This document shows positions 1 to 15,100 of a stretch of 64,000 nt of DNA, one piece after another. Both the position numbers and the translations under genes were made by a program. Below the pieces are notes generated by a model. It saw only the letters and a program-made list of their open reading frames with translations, was not told the DNA's origin and made no database searches. Numbering within the stretch: position 1 is the stretch's first letter; each line of letters opens with the position of its first letter. This DNA is from Atrichornis clamosus (Eukaryota > Chordata > Aves > Passeriformes > Menuridae). The stretch covers positions 159,670 through 223,669 of the forward strand of contig WBMZ01008987.1 of NCBI GenBank assembly GCA_013400975.1, read 5' to 3'.

Positions 1-1076
<1,076 letters not shown>

Positions 1077-2559
1077 CTAGTCACATACATTTAATTGTGT
1101 ACTTTATTACTTGGGGCCTTTGAAATAGTATGCAATCAATGTAATTTGTTCTAAAAATAACATCAAGTTAAACCTAGTTCAGCAGATATCCCCATTCAGA
1201 CTTGGAGGGAATGGCACATAATTTACAGACCTGACAAAGAGATGGGCAAGAGCTGGCTCGCTCTGTGCCACTGCAAAGCCCACACCAGTGATAAGAATGG
1301 GGCTGCTTCTTCCCCCTTTGCCAGCAATGTCCAACTGGACACTGCTAACAGTCTCAAGGAGAGCGTTATCTTTAGACTCACAAAAACAAACACTGCTGCA
1401 CAAGAAGAGTTTTGCTTTTCAGAATGAGCCAGGTCGTATTAATGATTGATATTTTCAAACACATTTCTCCTGTGACAAGATATATTATTAGTTCTCTCAA
1501 GGTTTTATCCAACCTTTTCCTTCAAGCTGAAACTGGTGCTATGATACCAACACGCACAGCAGGTTTTTCAAGAAACAAGCAAAGTATAACAATATAAATG
1601 GTGCTGCTGACTCTTTCCTTGTTTATAGCATAAGAAAGCACTTCATAGAAAAATAGAGCAAATACCAAGTCTCCTAAACCTTCCCTCTCTTTGAATGCTT
1701 GACTATCTGACCTTAGAAAGGCTTTCCTTTGTGGCAGCATTTATGCTAATTAGTATTAGTAAAATGATAGTGGAATAAGTAAAGAACAAAATTCAATGAA
1801 TACATGCACTCCAATCAGTGAAGAAATTCACAGCTTAATTTAAAAGCCTTTGTAGCATCTACTTAGTTTTTATATGGCAGAACAGTAAATGTGTCATAGA
1901 AACAGAGGAAGAGACTTTGCCTTGCAATATGCCTTCTGTCTTTGAGAACTCAAGTGCTTTTGCTTTCAAATTTTAAGTAATACTAACACAAGCAACAGAA
2001 GAACATAACAGAAGCCCTTTACCTACACGTCCATACTGTCATGCCTGAAAGGATTCAAGGGTCACAGAAAAGATAGATATTTTAGATATACACTGTGATT
2101 TTAGCAATTCTAGAGTGCAGGTAATTCTGAACAGCATGATCAGTGAATTCTTAAAAGCAAAAAAGCTAAGAATTGGCACTAAATAGTGACTTGTCAATAG
2201 TGCCTACTAAAGCAATTTACACTTCCATTACCTGTAGACTGATGCATTGCTGAAAACAAGTGGGAGATTGGGGGTGCGTGTGGAGACAAACAGATTTAAG
2301 GGAAGCCTGGCTGCCCCATCACACAGTGCACCCTTCTTCTGTTCACTAACTGCCATTCTGGAGACTACCATTACTGACAAATTAGCAAGTGCTAAAACAG
2401 AGTTAGAGATGACCTGCACACAACATAAAGGTGCTTAAAATCACGAAAAACTTGTGCGTCAGTAAGTGGCACTGTGGTGCCTATCTCAGGCTGAGGGTGT
2501 GAAAGACAGCAAAGTGAAAGCCACTGATCATCAGAGAGAAAGCTCTTCCATTTTTCAGT

Positions 2560-2935
2560 CAGCAGCCAGCCTTGGTGGACTGTTTGGCAGGAGACAGGGC
2601 ACAGCAGCCCACTGGCAGGGCTGCTGGCCCAGGGCAACCCAGCACTAAGCCAGGCTGGGCTGCAAACCAAGGGCTGCCCTGGGAGGAGGACGAAGGCTGC
2701 CAGGGGCTACAGCTCTTCGTGCTCTGCCGGCACCCAGTACACTGTGGGCTGAGACTCCACGGAGGAGTATCCACTGGGAATGGCTTCAAGGTGACTACAG
2801 CGTCTGCAAGGAAGTGCTGGGCATGTCCCTGCCTCCAGCGGGGCCCAGGTGGGTCCCGGGCTCGGGAAGGTCCTGCAGCCGGTGCCGACTCCAGGCTGCT
2901 GCTGCTGCAGCTCCTGACCGGCTGAACGAGCACAA
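2560..2935. other. GC-rich, CpG-bearing patch in the long intron
   Basis: About 375 bp of clearly GC-rich sequence sit in otherwise AT-rich intron. CpGs cluster between 2690 and 2930, and there is a (CTG)n-like ctgctgctgctgcag near 2897. Open frames appear on both strands because stop codons are scarce at this composition. None resembles a known protein, and no consistent pair of splice sites was identified. It may be a small intragenic CpG patch, an old transposon body or an unrecognised exon. Confidence 0.45.
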
Positions 2936-5900
2936 AGGTGTTCACACACATCCCAGTGCAAGCTCTACTACACTCAATTACTGCCCTAAGCTCAAGCACC
3001 CGAAAAAAAGTCTCAAGTTAAATGCTGGTTACCGCCTGTTTAATATACAGCTGAGCCAGTTACTCAGACTGGAAGACTGCCCTTAACGTATGAAGGCCAT
3101 TCCTAAGAAAATCCAGGTCAGCACCTGAAGTCTGGAGTGACACTCACACAGTACATATAACAGACAGCAAGCTGTCTGCTCAGCCTCCCCACACACACTG
3201 TGACTGGGTCCTTAGACACCCAGGCACACTATGAGGTGTCCTCATTTACTCAAATTCGTACTGACAACCCTAACACACAGATTAGTATTAAGCATGTAGT
3301 CGACCTGTGAGAACTTAATATGTTTTACAATTCAGCTTTTATTTCTTTATTTTCTTTCACAGTAAGGCTGCAGCTATGACATATTAAAGCATAGCTAAAG
3401 ATAAAGGAACTGAGGAGGTTCCCTAAGCAGGGAGATCTGCCCCTTGCTTTCTCAGCCAGCATCTATTACTGGATGCTTTGCAGAGAAATGCACAAGACTC
3501 CATAATGGTCACGTACCACATCCCAACTTGGGAAATTTCCTTCTCCTGCCCACCCCAGTACCTTTGTCATTTCTGCAGACCTTTAGAACTGTTGTGACTG
3601 AAAACATGAGTTTTTTCTTCATGGGTAAAAAATCCTCCAAACTAACAAACAACCAACCAAAACCCCACTCATCTTTTACAGGTATAAACAAGCATTTCTG
3701 GGGATACATGGTGTGTGTTTGTATCTAGCCTTACTCAGACTTTGAATACAAAACCATAGTTTGGCAACGAGAAGTTCAGTTGCTCACTGTGTAGAAATGT
3801 TTATTTTTATGGATTTTAAATTCTTGGGCTCTCCTTTTACTGCTTCTTGTATTACAATGATAAAAAGCCAACTGAAGCATTCGTTTTATTGTTTTCATTA
3901 CTTCATGCATCTTTACTGAACTTACAAGAGAAAACAACAACTGACATCACTACCTGCCTATGACTGGCTGAACCAAAATTTCTGATTCTTAGATGTTATC
4001 TGTAAGTGATCATCCTTTAACTGAAAGATGGTATTACACATACCTTAATTTTCTGCTCAAAGCCAACATGGCTAACACAGATTTTTTTTTTTTTCCCTAA
4101 TGTACCAGTAAAAGTAAACCTGCTTTCTGTTCTTTCATTACAATTATTACTAGTCAGACCTTTCCAAGATTATCTTTTTCCTACATCTGCACATTCCTTT
4201 CCTTTTTTATAGCCCAGCTGAAGGAAATCTGCCAAAAGCAAGATGTCAGTCATGAAAATCAAAGGGGAACAAATGACACAGCATTGTGGGCAACGCAAGG
4301 CACCCTGAAGGCACATGCAGAGAGAGTTGAAATGAAGAAAAATCATAAATGACTGCCACTCTATATGAAATACAACTCCCAAGTCACCCTAAAAAGTAAA
4401 CATTATATATATTAGCTTTATTTTTTAGATAATGTTTCTTTTTGAAAATCAAAACTACAGGAATATGCCTAAAGGAGACTAGTTAGAGAAACATATTTGT
4501 GTGAGCTAGACTAACTTACTATTTACATTTTGAAAGATACAGTGAGGTAAAAAACACCTATAAAGGAAACAAGAAGGGAGAGCATCACTGAGACTGGTAA
4601 AATAGAATAAACACGAAGTTGTAACAAATCATAAATAATTTGGCTCTGTTTTTACCAGTGCCCTAAACACACACATTCCTGGTTCCTATTGCATTGCACA
4701 TGGTGGAGGTTCATGTGGTATTAGGGAAGAGAAAAAGATTATGAAAACAATGACTGTTCTATCCTATGGCTACTAGGATGCTGGAGAGAACACGTGAGTG
4801 CTTTCAGCAGGCAAACAATTATTTGATCATGAAGCACAAATGGTGATTTCTTTAGTGTTACTCAGGAGTGAGATATGCCAACAGCTTCTAAGAAAGCAGG
4901 TACAGTTCAGTGCCTGTTCTGCTTTGGACACACTCCTTGAGTAACATTCACAGCACCCAACTTGGGCTCACTGAACTCAGGCCTACCCCAACCTCACTGA
5001 TCCAGCTGCTCACTACAAGAGTGCAACATCATCTGGTGACTTAAATTACTTCATGTTCCATTCTTTCTGAACCATTTTGTTTAATGTAGTTTCATTTATT
5101 TCTGGTAGGATTCACAGTATGCACAACTACAAAGGAATTTTCCTCTCACTTATATTTTTATATTCAGATACTTCTTCAATCATCAACCAATTCAATGCAG
5201 AGAATGATTTAGGAAAGGGGAATCTGCAAGTCATTACATCTTTTAGTTTGTGATTTTCAAATGAAGAGCTTTAATACAATATTTTTGTAGAAAAACTTTA
5301 GAACACACTGTAGCCTTTTCTTTAACCTTGGTTTATACAAGTAGCATACAAAAGATTACGAAGGGCTTGATAAATAGCAAGAGAAGAATCACTATCTTGC
5401 ACTCACATATTAAAGACAACATATATAGTTTGCTCATTCTATATCTCAATCCAAGCACTCCAAATTAGAAGCAGAAATATTGAACACAAAACAACCCCAC
5501 AACTCAAAAAATCTAATAAAGAGAAATCAAAGCATTGGAGAATTTAACAAGTTCTCTGATTATAAGAGACAGCAACAGCCTTCAGATTTACAGATATTTC
5601 AATCTATTTTACTACATATAATGATTGCAATTTAGGCCACATTTGCACAAACTGCAATTTCAGCTATGAATAATGACAGTTCACAATTTGGGGCACAGAA
5701 GGTACGCCGAGCTTTCGCCAGCTGAAGAGGAATTGCTTGGAATAAGGTAGACATCAGGCAAGACGTGAAAATGCACTACTGTCATCTTAGAAACATGTGC
5801 TGGCGTTGCTGTTTTCTGTAGCCTTATCACTATCAAACAATAATACTGCAATGAAACGTGGTAGTATTTCAAAAAGAATATGTACAGCATTAAACATCTC

Positions 5901-7227
5901 AAAAATGCTAACAAGTTTCACAGTGCAACAATATTATAGCTAAGAATTAGAAGCAAAGGCAGTGGTTCAAGCGAAAACCTCAGCGAAGGAGCACATGCAT
6001 TTCCCAGGTTAGTGCTGAGTGTTGGACAAAATGCAGCCAAGCCTGTCCTTGCATAAAAACCCTCTGATCTTATCTGCTGAAATAATGTTTTCTTCATTTG
6101 GTTACAAAAGTCTACCCTCTCACATAGCCTTCCACTTCACAGTATAGCTCTGCATCCAGTGAAGTTTTCCTAGGCATCCAAATCCCTACTTCTCCAGCAG
6201 ACTAGTGTTCTCCCTCCAGCTGGTGCAAACTGAAGCACTTGCCCTCCAAACAGGTCCCAGTATAAATCAAGCTACTTCTACTGTACAAAGCAGGAGCTTT
6301 CTCCTAAAGGATATTTACATATAACTTGACTTTAGATATAGCTGTTACAACCTGCTAGAGGAAAACTGCAATAGGAGAAGCAATGCAGACAGGAAAAAGT
6401 CCAGTTTCTAGAAAACAGGATTCTCCAGTGATTTCAGGCACCTTGTAAATTGATCAGTCTGGAACTGAGTAGTAGCAAAAAAATTCCAGTGCTCTGTGAT
6501 TGCTTTATTTCTACCTCCACACCCGCCCTCTGAAAAGGTCAAACATTTAAATCCAGCTTTAAAAGATTGGGAGGGAAATGTGACACTTTCTGAGACTAAT
6601 TGATATAAATTATGCTTCTCAAACTAAACCAACATTTTTTTTCCCAGGCCAAAGTTTAACATGAACTAAAGAGTCCCTGCACTAATATTTAAACAAAGTC
6701 ATTTCTAATGGTATAAAGCTAACATCGAGAACAATACTTTTGATCTGTGGGACAGATAGGGAAACTTCTTCAGCACCAGAACAGAAGAAAGCAAGCCAAA
6801 ACTTATGTCAAATTAATGGGTATGATCTATTTTGTTAAGCCTTAAGCCTACTTTGAAATACGGTCCTGAATTATTACTCAATCTTAGCCATCAAGCTTGA
6901 AATAATATGTTTAAAATTTACTAATTTAAATTAGAAGCAACAAATCGAAATGATGCAAAAAATTCATATTAAGCTTTGTGTTTCCTTCACTAATGCAAAG
7001 CTTTTTTGAGTTCTTTACATGTGAATGCAGAAAGAAATTATCTTGTAAAAATCATATTATGTGTAATTTTTTTCTTTTTCAAAGAGTGGTATGTCGTTTT
7101 ATGCATCAAGTTTTGGCCTGGGCACATTTTTATAAATACTTATATAAGCTCCATGTTAAAGATTGCTTTAAGTATTGTTTGGGGATTAATTTAGGCTACT
7201 AAAACAACAAGGAAAATTATCATAGCC

Positions 7228-7245
7228 AAAAAAAAAAAAAAAAAA
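7228..7245 (+). repeat. A18 homopolymer
   Basis: A run of 18 A in the long intron. No recognisable retroposed body lies next to it. Similar runs are at 24119-24132 (A14), 32197-32209 (A13), 33168-33184 (A17) and 52792-52806 (A15), and a T13 run is at 4082-4094. Confidence 0.95.
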
Positions 7246-10200
7246 GCCAAGGCAGCAAAGGAAAATACCTTTCAATATCAGCAATTTAACTTGCAATTAA
7301 AAAATAAATCTTCCTTATCTGTGAACATTAAGACTAAGAACAGAGAGATTTTTAACAAAATAACCAGGAAAAGGATAGCTTTTGCTAGTAAGGGCATTGC
7401 TTTTGTACACCTGCCCACACTCTGATCAGTGAATCCTACATGCTTGAGATATTTATGAGCTCTTTTTATTGCTAACCCCACCACCACTGAGCTGCCCAAC
7501 AGCCGCTCTAATTTAAGATGCTCTAAATATTGTTGCCATGGGTGACACATGAACATGGAGTAAGGCAAAGCTCTGCTAATAAAAAGGCTTTCACAGCATT
7601 TCAGTCCTTGCTTAGAAGTAAAGTTAAAATTTATGGCTTTTAAAATACTGAATCTGAGAGAGGTCAGGTTAAATGGCTGCTAGTAATAAAAGGAATCAAT
7701 ATGCCACAGCATCTGAAGCAGCCAGCAAACTAAATAAACACTTCATCCAAATCCACTTGGCCCTGAATTAAAAGAACATAAAATACTGTATTTATTTTGT
7801 TTGCCCTCCACCAGTCTGTAGTTTGCATCACTACATCCGCTAGAATTCTACACAGAGCAAGCAACAAACATATGTTGGCCAAAAAGCAATTAAATTGTGT
7901 GTCAATGCTAGGAGCAATTAACTGGGCATTAACCTTATCAGAGAACCACTTTTGGATTAGCCAGCTACAAACAGGCAAACATCTCAGTCTGGGAAGATTC
8001 TGCAACATGTATTTACAAAAGCTTCGGAGGACTCAGACTTTCTGTCTCAGGCACATACAGAGTAAATGAGTCATTTCCAGCAATAACCCTTAATTCATAA
8101 ACCCTAAACAAGACCAGAATCACCTTTTCCAGTGATTAGTGTGTCCTACTAGCATGGGAATGCAAAACAATTTGTTCCTTACAGCACTTTAAAATAAAGC
8201 AGACCAAAAGAAGTAGTGAACTTGCATCTTTCACTCCTAACCTACATTTGGTTCAGTTTATAGATCGACTTCAGGAGAATTTATGAAAAACTATTTTCTT
8301 CTGTTTATCTATATGTATTTCAAAGGAAAGTGCATAGGTTAATCTTCAGTTTAAGAAATTAATGCACATTTTGCTTGAAGGTACCAGCAGATAACCTATA
8401 AAGAAGGTAGATGTACACCTGTAATCAATCTCTATATACACACAGACACAAAGGCTATTCACAAAGTCATGCGTTTTTTTGAAATTTGTTTATGAATTTA
8501 ATAATATTTGTCTTGAAACAGTTTTTAAAAGTTCATGTCAAAAATTCAGCTCTTGAATGGGAGTATGCAGAATTTTGTCAAACCTACTCTTTACTAAAAG
8601 AAACAATTATCTGACACAGTGGAGATCCAAAATCCCCACAAAATGTGAAAGGATTATGAAGGTTTTCAGGAAAAGACCTCAGCAAAGGTTCCTTTTTATT
8701 TTCTAGTGCGATTTTTAAGATAATTTGAATGCTTATAAATTTGATAGCACTATTTTATTATAGATTCCTCACAGCTGAATCCATAGTTGTAGTGATATTG
8801 GACTTTAACCAAGCTTTATTTCACATGCTTCAACTTTTTTTCTTTTTTCCCCCCCTTTAACTATCCTCTGTACTGAAACATGTTTGCTTGCTCTCATTCC
8901 AGATGTGAGGATTGTTTTTAGAAAAACAAAAAACCTCAAAGAATACACCTCCACCTAGCCATATCTGAGTAACAGCTTTCAGCTGGGTAATAGTTTTTTC
9001 CCTCTATTCACCAGTAACTCAAAGGAGACTGAAAGGAAGCCTTTCAAGCCTTGCGTGCAACCAGGCTGTGAACTAGATCCTTCACTGCAGCTTTTAGGGA
9101 AGGAAAACTCGATTTTCATGTCTACATTCCATGTGCTTATAACATTAGTTGGATCTGGGCAAACGTGGCTGCAAGCTTGTGGCAAAGTGCAGGCACAGAA
9201 ATATACCCTCCTATAGACACGCGAGCACAGAACGATCTTTTGTGTGCACACTTTCAGCAACTACAGCGATCCCACCCACTGACACCAGAAGCTGGAAAGG
9301 AATATTCACTCAGGCTCCTCAGCCTACGTGTTTAAATAAGTTGCAAAGGTCAATAAGAAACTTCAGGAGATGGAGGGTTATATGAGCAGACAGAACATAA
9401 GTAAAATGAGCAATGAGACCTATTTTGTAGGTCTTAAGAAATGAAAAGTGTTTTCAAGGCTTTCTTCCACAAAACAGAATCCTTATGAAAAACACATCCC
9501 ATTCATGGACCTAATGGAAATGAAGTTTCCCTCTAAACAGCTCCAGCAAAAGATTTTGCTAAACTGTTCTGCAGTGTGCAAAGATACAGACTCACACCCA
9601 ATAACATCTGACTGTATTCTGACTTTTCAACAGGCATGATTCACAACTGGATTCCACTCAGCCTTGCTTAAAAAAACAAACAAAAACTTTAGCTATACTG
9701 GTTAACTAAGGCTATACAATTTACTGCTTTACACTTTATATATGCTTTGCATGTGCAGTACAACCCTCCTTTAAGAGATTTACAGCTCCTTTGCTAGGTA
9801 TGTCATGATGTGTCATTTAAATGAAAAGGTTATACTAAAAAAACCAAACCACTCGCAAGGATGAAAACTGTCCAATACAGATAATTTCATAAATCTGTGC
9901 TTTTTGAAAACTCAAAACAATCTTAGATGTTTAACAAAAGTGCACCTAGCCTGCAATATTCCCCATGGAAAAGGGAACCTCCCCAGATCTCTAAGTTTAG
10001 TTTTTCCTGCAGCAATTTCCAGTATCCTTAAGATGGTATGCTATTAATTACAAAGCTATGTAGTTAGGATCTTTTCAATATGCAGTTCTGCACTGGTACA
10101 ATGTGTTTAAATAGCAAGTATAACAGAACTGATGCATGGAACAACTTAGAATATGATTTAAACAGCAAATGAATACAAACTTTTCTTACTTATTTTTCTT

Positions 10201-12090
10201 GCCTGCATATAAATGACATTACTCTGTTCCCCTTCACCAGCCCCATAAATGGAGAGTAGTACATGCTCACAAACACAACATGGTACCAGACTGCAGAAAT
10301 GTTTCAAAAGAGAAGAAAGGGTCATTCCAATTCTTATGGTGATATCCCTTATCAACCAATGGGGACTTTCCTGGAAAAATCAGTCAAAACACTACCCTAA
10401 GTTATGATCAAAAATTCTGAAGACCTAAATGTCCTCAGGTTTAACAGGATGGTAAGCAGCAGCCACAGCAATACTGCAACCAAGACATCTTGGTTAAAAA
10501 CCGTCAAATGACATTTTAATACAGACAAATCCAAGATGGTATATCTTAGAAAAATGACGGTTTCCTCTAACCTGGAACTCAGTATTACAATAAAACACAT
10601 GATTCTGCTCAGTGACCCCATACACTCTTGAAGCATGAACCAAAGTCTAGCTACGAGTAGATCAGGATAATCCAGTCCTTGGATAATCAGATGCTTAACC
10701 AACTGTGTCAGAAAACTGATACAGTACCATGGATCAGGTGCAAAACTCAGGGCCCAATTTCATCTACTTCAGCTACCTGGTGGTTGGATTCTTGGATGAA
10801 ATTTCAAAACCTGGTATTACAAAGGCAACTTTTCTACAAAAACAGGTTTTTCAAATAGCAATTCAATCAAAATACATCAGTACAATGAAACATCCTAAAT
10901 TAACAGTAAACTGCAATCTTTGTGTAGAACACGGTCCTAAGCAATTGACAACAACTCAATTTTAAGAGCCTTAATCTAAGAATAAGGCCTAAATGTGCTC
11001 AAGGCAACGGGGACTTCAGATGTAGAACAGGTGGGATCATTTTCAATCTGGTTCAAGCCTCATCTGAAGTAAATCAACACTTTTCCACTGTCTGCCAGTT
11101 TATACCAGCTGTGTATCTGTCTTTTCATCGTTGTACTCTGCAGACACCATACTTTGGCATTACATCCCTGCCCACAGAGAGGCAGGCAACAAAACCTCGT
11201 TTTACGTAAGTTACAGCATGAGTGTCAGATGTTAATAACTTCAGCCTGTGGTGGATTCAAAGTAGTGATTTGCAGATTAAAAAAAGCTTTTTGTTATTTT
11301 AGCAATCCAGAAAGCCATCTTCAGCTACAACCTGGTTTTGCTAAAGGAGTAAGAAGAAACAAATTGTTTCATATGCCTTTCAACAGGAACCCGTTTACTC
11401 TTTGAAAGCGCTGTTTTCACTTAGTCCAAGGAATCAAATGTCTGCAAAGAAGTAATAGCTTTAGAAGTATAAACAGCACAAAGATGCATCATCATAGATT
11501 ATCAGTAGCTTTGAAATATTACTTCATGCTTTAAACACATCATCATGCGAGCTTTCTGAGGCAAGAGCATCTCTGCCAACTGCAGTGCACAAGAGTAGTC
11601 TGTTGCAGTATTTTTCCTAGGTTATTTTTTATCTTGTGTGTGCATCTGGTGAATGCAGTCCAGTAAAAAAAAAAACACCAAACCTTTTGTGGAAGACACT
11701 TATCATGTTACAGTAAATTTTTACTGTGTTCTTTTTCTAGCTCTACAGCATTAAAAAAATTAGCAAGTATTTATATACATAGATCCCCCCACGCCCCCCT
11801 ACTTTCCAAGCGATGCGCTCTGATTTGTTCTTTTTCTTATTTTAAGTAATGGCTTCCTCCTTTGCGGATGTTTTGCTGGGTCTTTGGTCAAGATTTATGG
11901 AATCCATACAAAATACGCTGGACAATGCTAACTTCTGAAATCCTAATCTGCAGATCCTTAATCACAGCTTTGGTTTTGCTTGAGACTGACAGTTAACTTT
12001 AGCAGGGCCTGACTTCTGGGCAGAACACCTTCGTGGAATAAAATTACATTAATGTGCAAAGCAGGAGTTACTGTTGATCATCACCCAACC

Positions 12091-12128
12091 AGGAAACAAA
12101 TCTGTGTTCAGGAAATAAATCTGTGTTC
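12091..12128. repeat. 19-bp tandem duplication
   Basis: 'aggaaacaaatctgtgttc' is followed immediately by 'aggaaataaatctgtgttc', which differs by a single C/T. This is a simple intronic tandem duplication. Confidence 0.93.
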
Positions 12129-15100
12129 AAAAAACCACTGTTAGTTACTCAGCACAAATAAATAGAAAGAACTGATATTTTTGCTAACCTTTTCCTGTTA
12201 TGCTAATTTGAGAGTTAGAAGGCAAAAAGTTTTCAAATTCTAATATGATATTGCAAATGACATATTGCCATTGACACTTAATTATATGCAACAATATCTT
12301 CTTTTCTAGTAATCTCATTTTGAATTTTATATTTTGCTTTTTTAATACTAAAAGGATAGCATATTGATCTTTCTTTGCCCTCAAAATCCAGATATTGTCT
12401 ATAAACACAATTTACTTACATATGAAGGCAAATATATTTGGCTATATATAGAATCATACAATACAAAGCTATAAAACTCCATGCTTTGCAAACACGTCAC
12501 TTCTCTGTTCATGCTCTGACCATATAAAAATGAGATGCTACTACCTGTGTTACTCACTCAGTAGATTTTAAAAACCAAATAACAAATATCACTTATATTC
12601 TTGAGATTATATGGTTTTGCTCCAACTACAATAAAAGTCAGTCTCTAACATTAGAACAAATGCACACAAACATTTTTGACAATGTCAAGAATATCAAGCA
12701 GCTCTACCAGGTTTCTCTAGCAATATCTGAACGTCTTATTTTGCCTTTTTTACAGTGGCTACTGCTGGAGTAGCAGTAAACTTTTCCAAGTTCACCAACT
12801 GTGTAAGAAAAAGAGTTCTTGTGTTCAGTGATTACCTACATAAAAAGCTATTATCATCTATATGATTATGCTAATTTTTTGTTTCTTGTATATCAAGAGT
12901 GAACACTCGCATCTGTATTCTGCCCTGTATCCTATTTGTCATCAAATATTTTTGCCTTCTTTAGTCTTTATCTGACTGTGGACAGATATCTTCTCCACAT
13001 TTAGAGGGAAATTCAGTTAATCTGTGTAATGCATGCCATTCTGTTTTCTCAGGAAGATAATGCAAAACAAGCCATACTGTGGCTGAGAACAGACTTATGG
13101 CAATCAATTACTGCAGTATTAAGACAATTCTTAAAACTTCACACATATTACCACTTGGGTAATCAGAGCTGCTTGACAGCTTCTTCTTCAGGGCTGCTTC
13201 TACAGCTTCGCAGTATGTCAACCCTCATATTGGATAGTGAAACATACTATGGAATTTACTTCAAAACAGAAAACTGAAATCAGATTTTGAAACACTGAGG
13301 CTAATGTCATTAAAATAAAATATGTAATGGCTGTTTTACCATATGCTTAATTAGCCCCCCTGTGAAAACACAGTCCCACAGGAAGGAGCTGAAAGCTACT
13401 GCTTGGGTTCAGATCTTGCTGAAAGAATAAAAGAAATGGGTAATCAGTCATAATTTCTCTTCACAGCAACAACCCTGATAAACATTTATGTGAATAACTT
13501 TTTTTGTTGTTGTGGATACTAAGAGTTTACATGTATTCAAAGGGAAGCAAGAAAACTCAAGAGAAACAAGATCTATTGAAGATTAGCAGTCGCCTTCAGT
13601 CTTTAGGTCCCTGAATATCTGCAGGCAAGGAGAGCTCTTGGAAAAAAGACAGACTTGTCCTATCTTTGTATTTCTCTTTAGACATTAGCATTTGATACTA
13701 TCAGAAAGAGGACACAGGTTATGCAGACTTTTTGTCTGATCCAGTATGACCACTGTTAACTTCCTGGGATGTGTTACAGATGAAAGGTGTCCAGAACAAT
13801 AAACGAAACCTCCAAAACAAAGATGACACTGCTTTCTGTTCCTATCAATTCCTCATTCCCTGCATTATGAAAGCACACAGAACCACAGGCCAAAATCTCA
13901 CTGCACTTGGTGTTATACCAACTCAAAGGAATTAATATTCAGTACCTCTGATAATTTTTGATCAAGACTACCCATATTCCTGCAATACTAGCTCACTTTT
14001 GAGGCAAGACTACACATCTCTGTATAGAATTTTACTATGTGCTCTTAAACTGTTTATGCTATTTCTTTATTTCAAGTCAGTTCTGACAGAATGGTCCCTT
14101 CTTGCATAGATGATCTTCACAGAATGGGTTAATTTTTTTCAACACAGATTATTAAAAAATCCAACAACTTTCAAAGCTGTTTTAGCACAGAAGCTCTCTG
14201 ATTTGGAGAGATTCTGGTGCAAGCTTTAATACAGTCTGATTGCCATGTCCCTCTTCAATGTCTGTACTCTTAACTCTAGAGAAGACTTAGATGACATTCC
14301 TGTATGCTAAAGCATACTGCAAACATACTGCCTTCTAGTTCATTCAGTTTGATCTAGACCAGCTACCCTGAGTAAGAACTAATATTGATATTGCCTGATA
14401 CCACATGACTGTTAAATTTTAATCACTAGGTTCTTAGTCTGAATAAGCAATCAAATTGCTTAACTGAAAACTACAAGGCAATTGATTTATATGAATGTAC
14501 TAAGAAATTCTATTTGAAGTTCAAGAACAATTCCTTACAAAAGGTTACAAACACAGGAAAGCTCAAATTGCAAAAGTATATTTCAGTATTAGTCATTCTA
14601 GTATTGTTGGCCTTCTCGTTGTTAATTGATGCTATTTACTCGAGCAGTTATTCCTGGCTTCCCTTTTCTAAAAATCACTAATAAAACAGGCACTCTGTTC
14701 TGATAATGCAAATTACAGTGCAAGTGAAGACTCTTCATGCGCTTTAAATGTAACTCATCATTCAACCTGAAGAAGAATTATTGTTTCTGCTTCTTTAGCT
14801 ATAAAAACTTCCTTAAAAATGTCTAAGTTCCTTTCTTTCAATTTGAATCATAAAGTATTTGCTGTAAGAAGATAAGCCATAGAAAGAAAGAGGTGGAGCC
14901 TTTAATGCCAAGTGATACAGGTCTGAAAGGCGTTACTGTTGCAGACACGTGTTGTCACTGAGGCCTAAGGAGCACTGAAATGAGCAGGGCTGCCTGGGAG
15001 GTAAATAACTGCTCAAAACGAACAAGGGCAGAGTTTGGTCTACATTTTGGTCATTTTCTTTTACTCCAGGTGAGAACAGTCCTGTATCTCCAGTTGACAT

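Noticed and set aside
2559..2999. Open frame of 146 codons on the minus strand (and an overlapping 117-codon one on plus)
   Set aside because: GC-rich composition lowers stop frequency on both strands. The translation has no recognisable domain and low-complexity Ser/Pro/Cys content, and no splice sites tie it to PARD3B.
7228..7245. A18 run as the poly(A) tail of a retroposed gene copy
   Set aside because: The sequence upstream on either strand shows no coding-like body, and no target-site duplication was evident.
12446..12470. 'agaatcatacaatac' as a possible CR1 3' end
   Set aside because: Only a short resemblance to the terminal repeat. The adjoining sequence has none of the CR1 body motif seen at 63880-64000.
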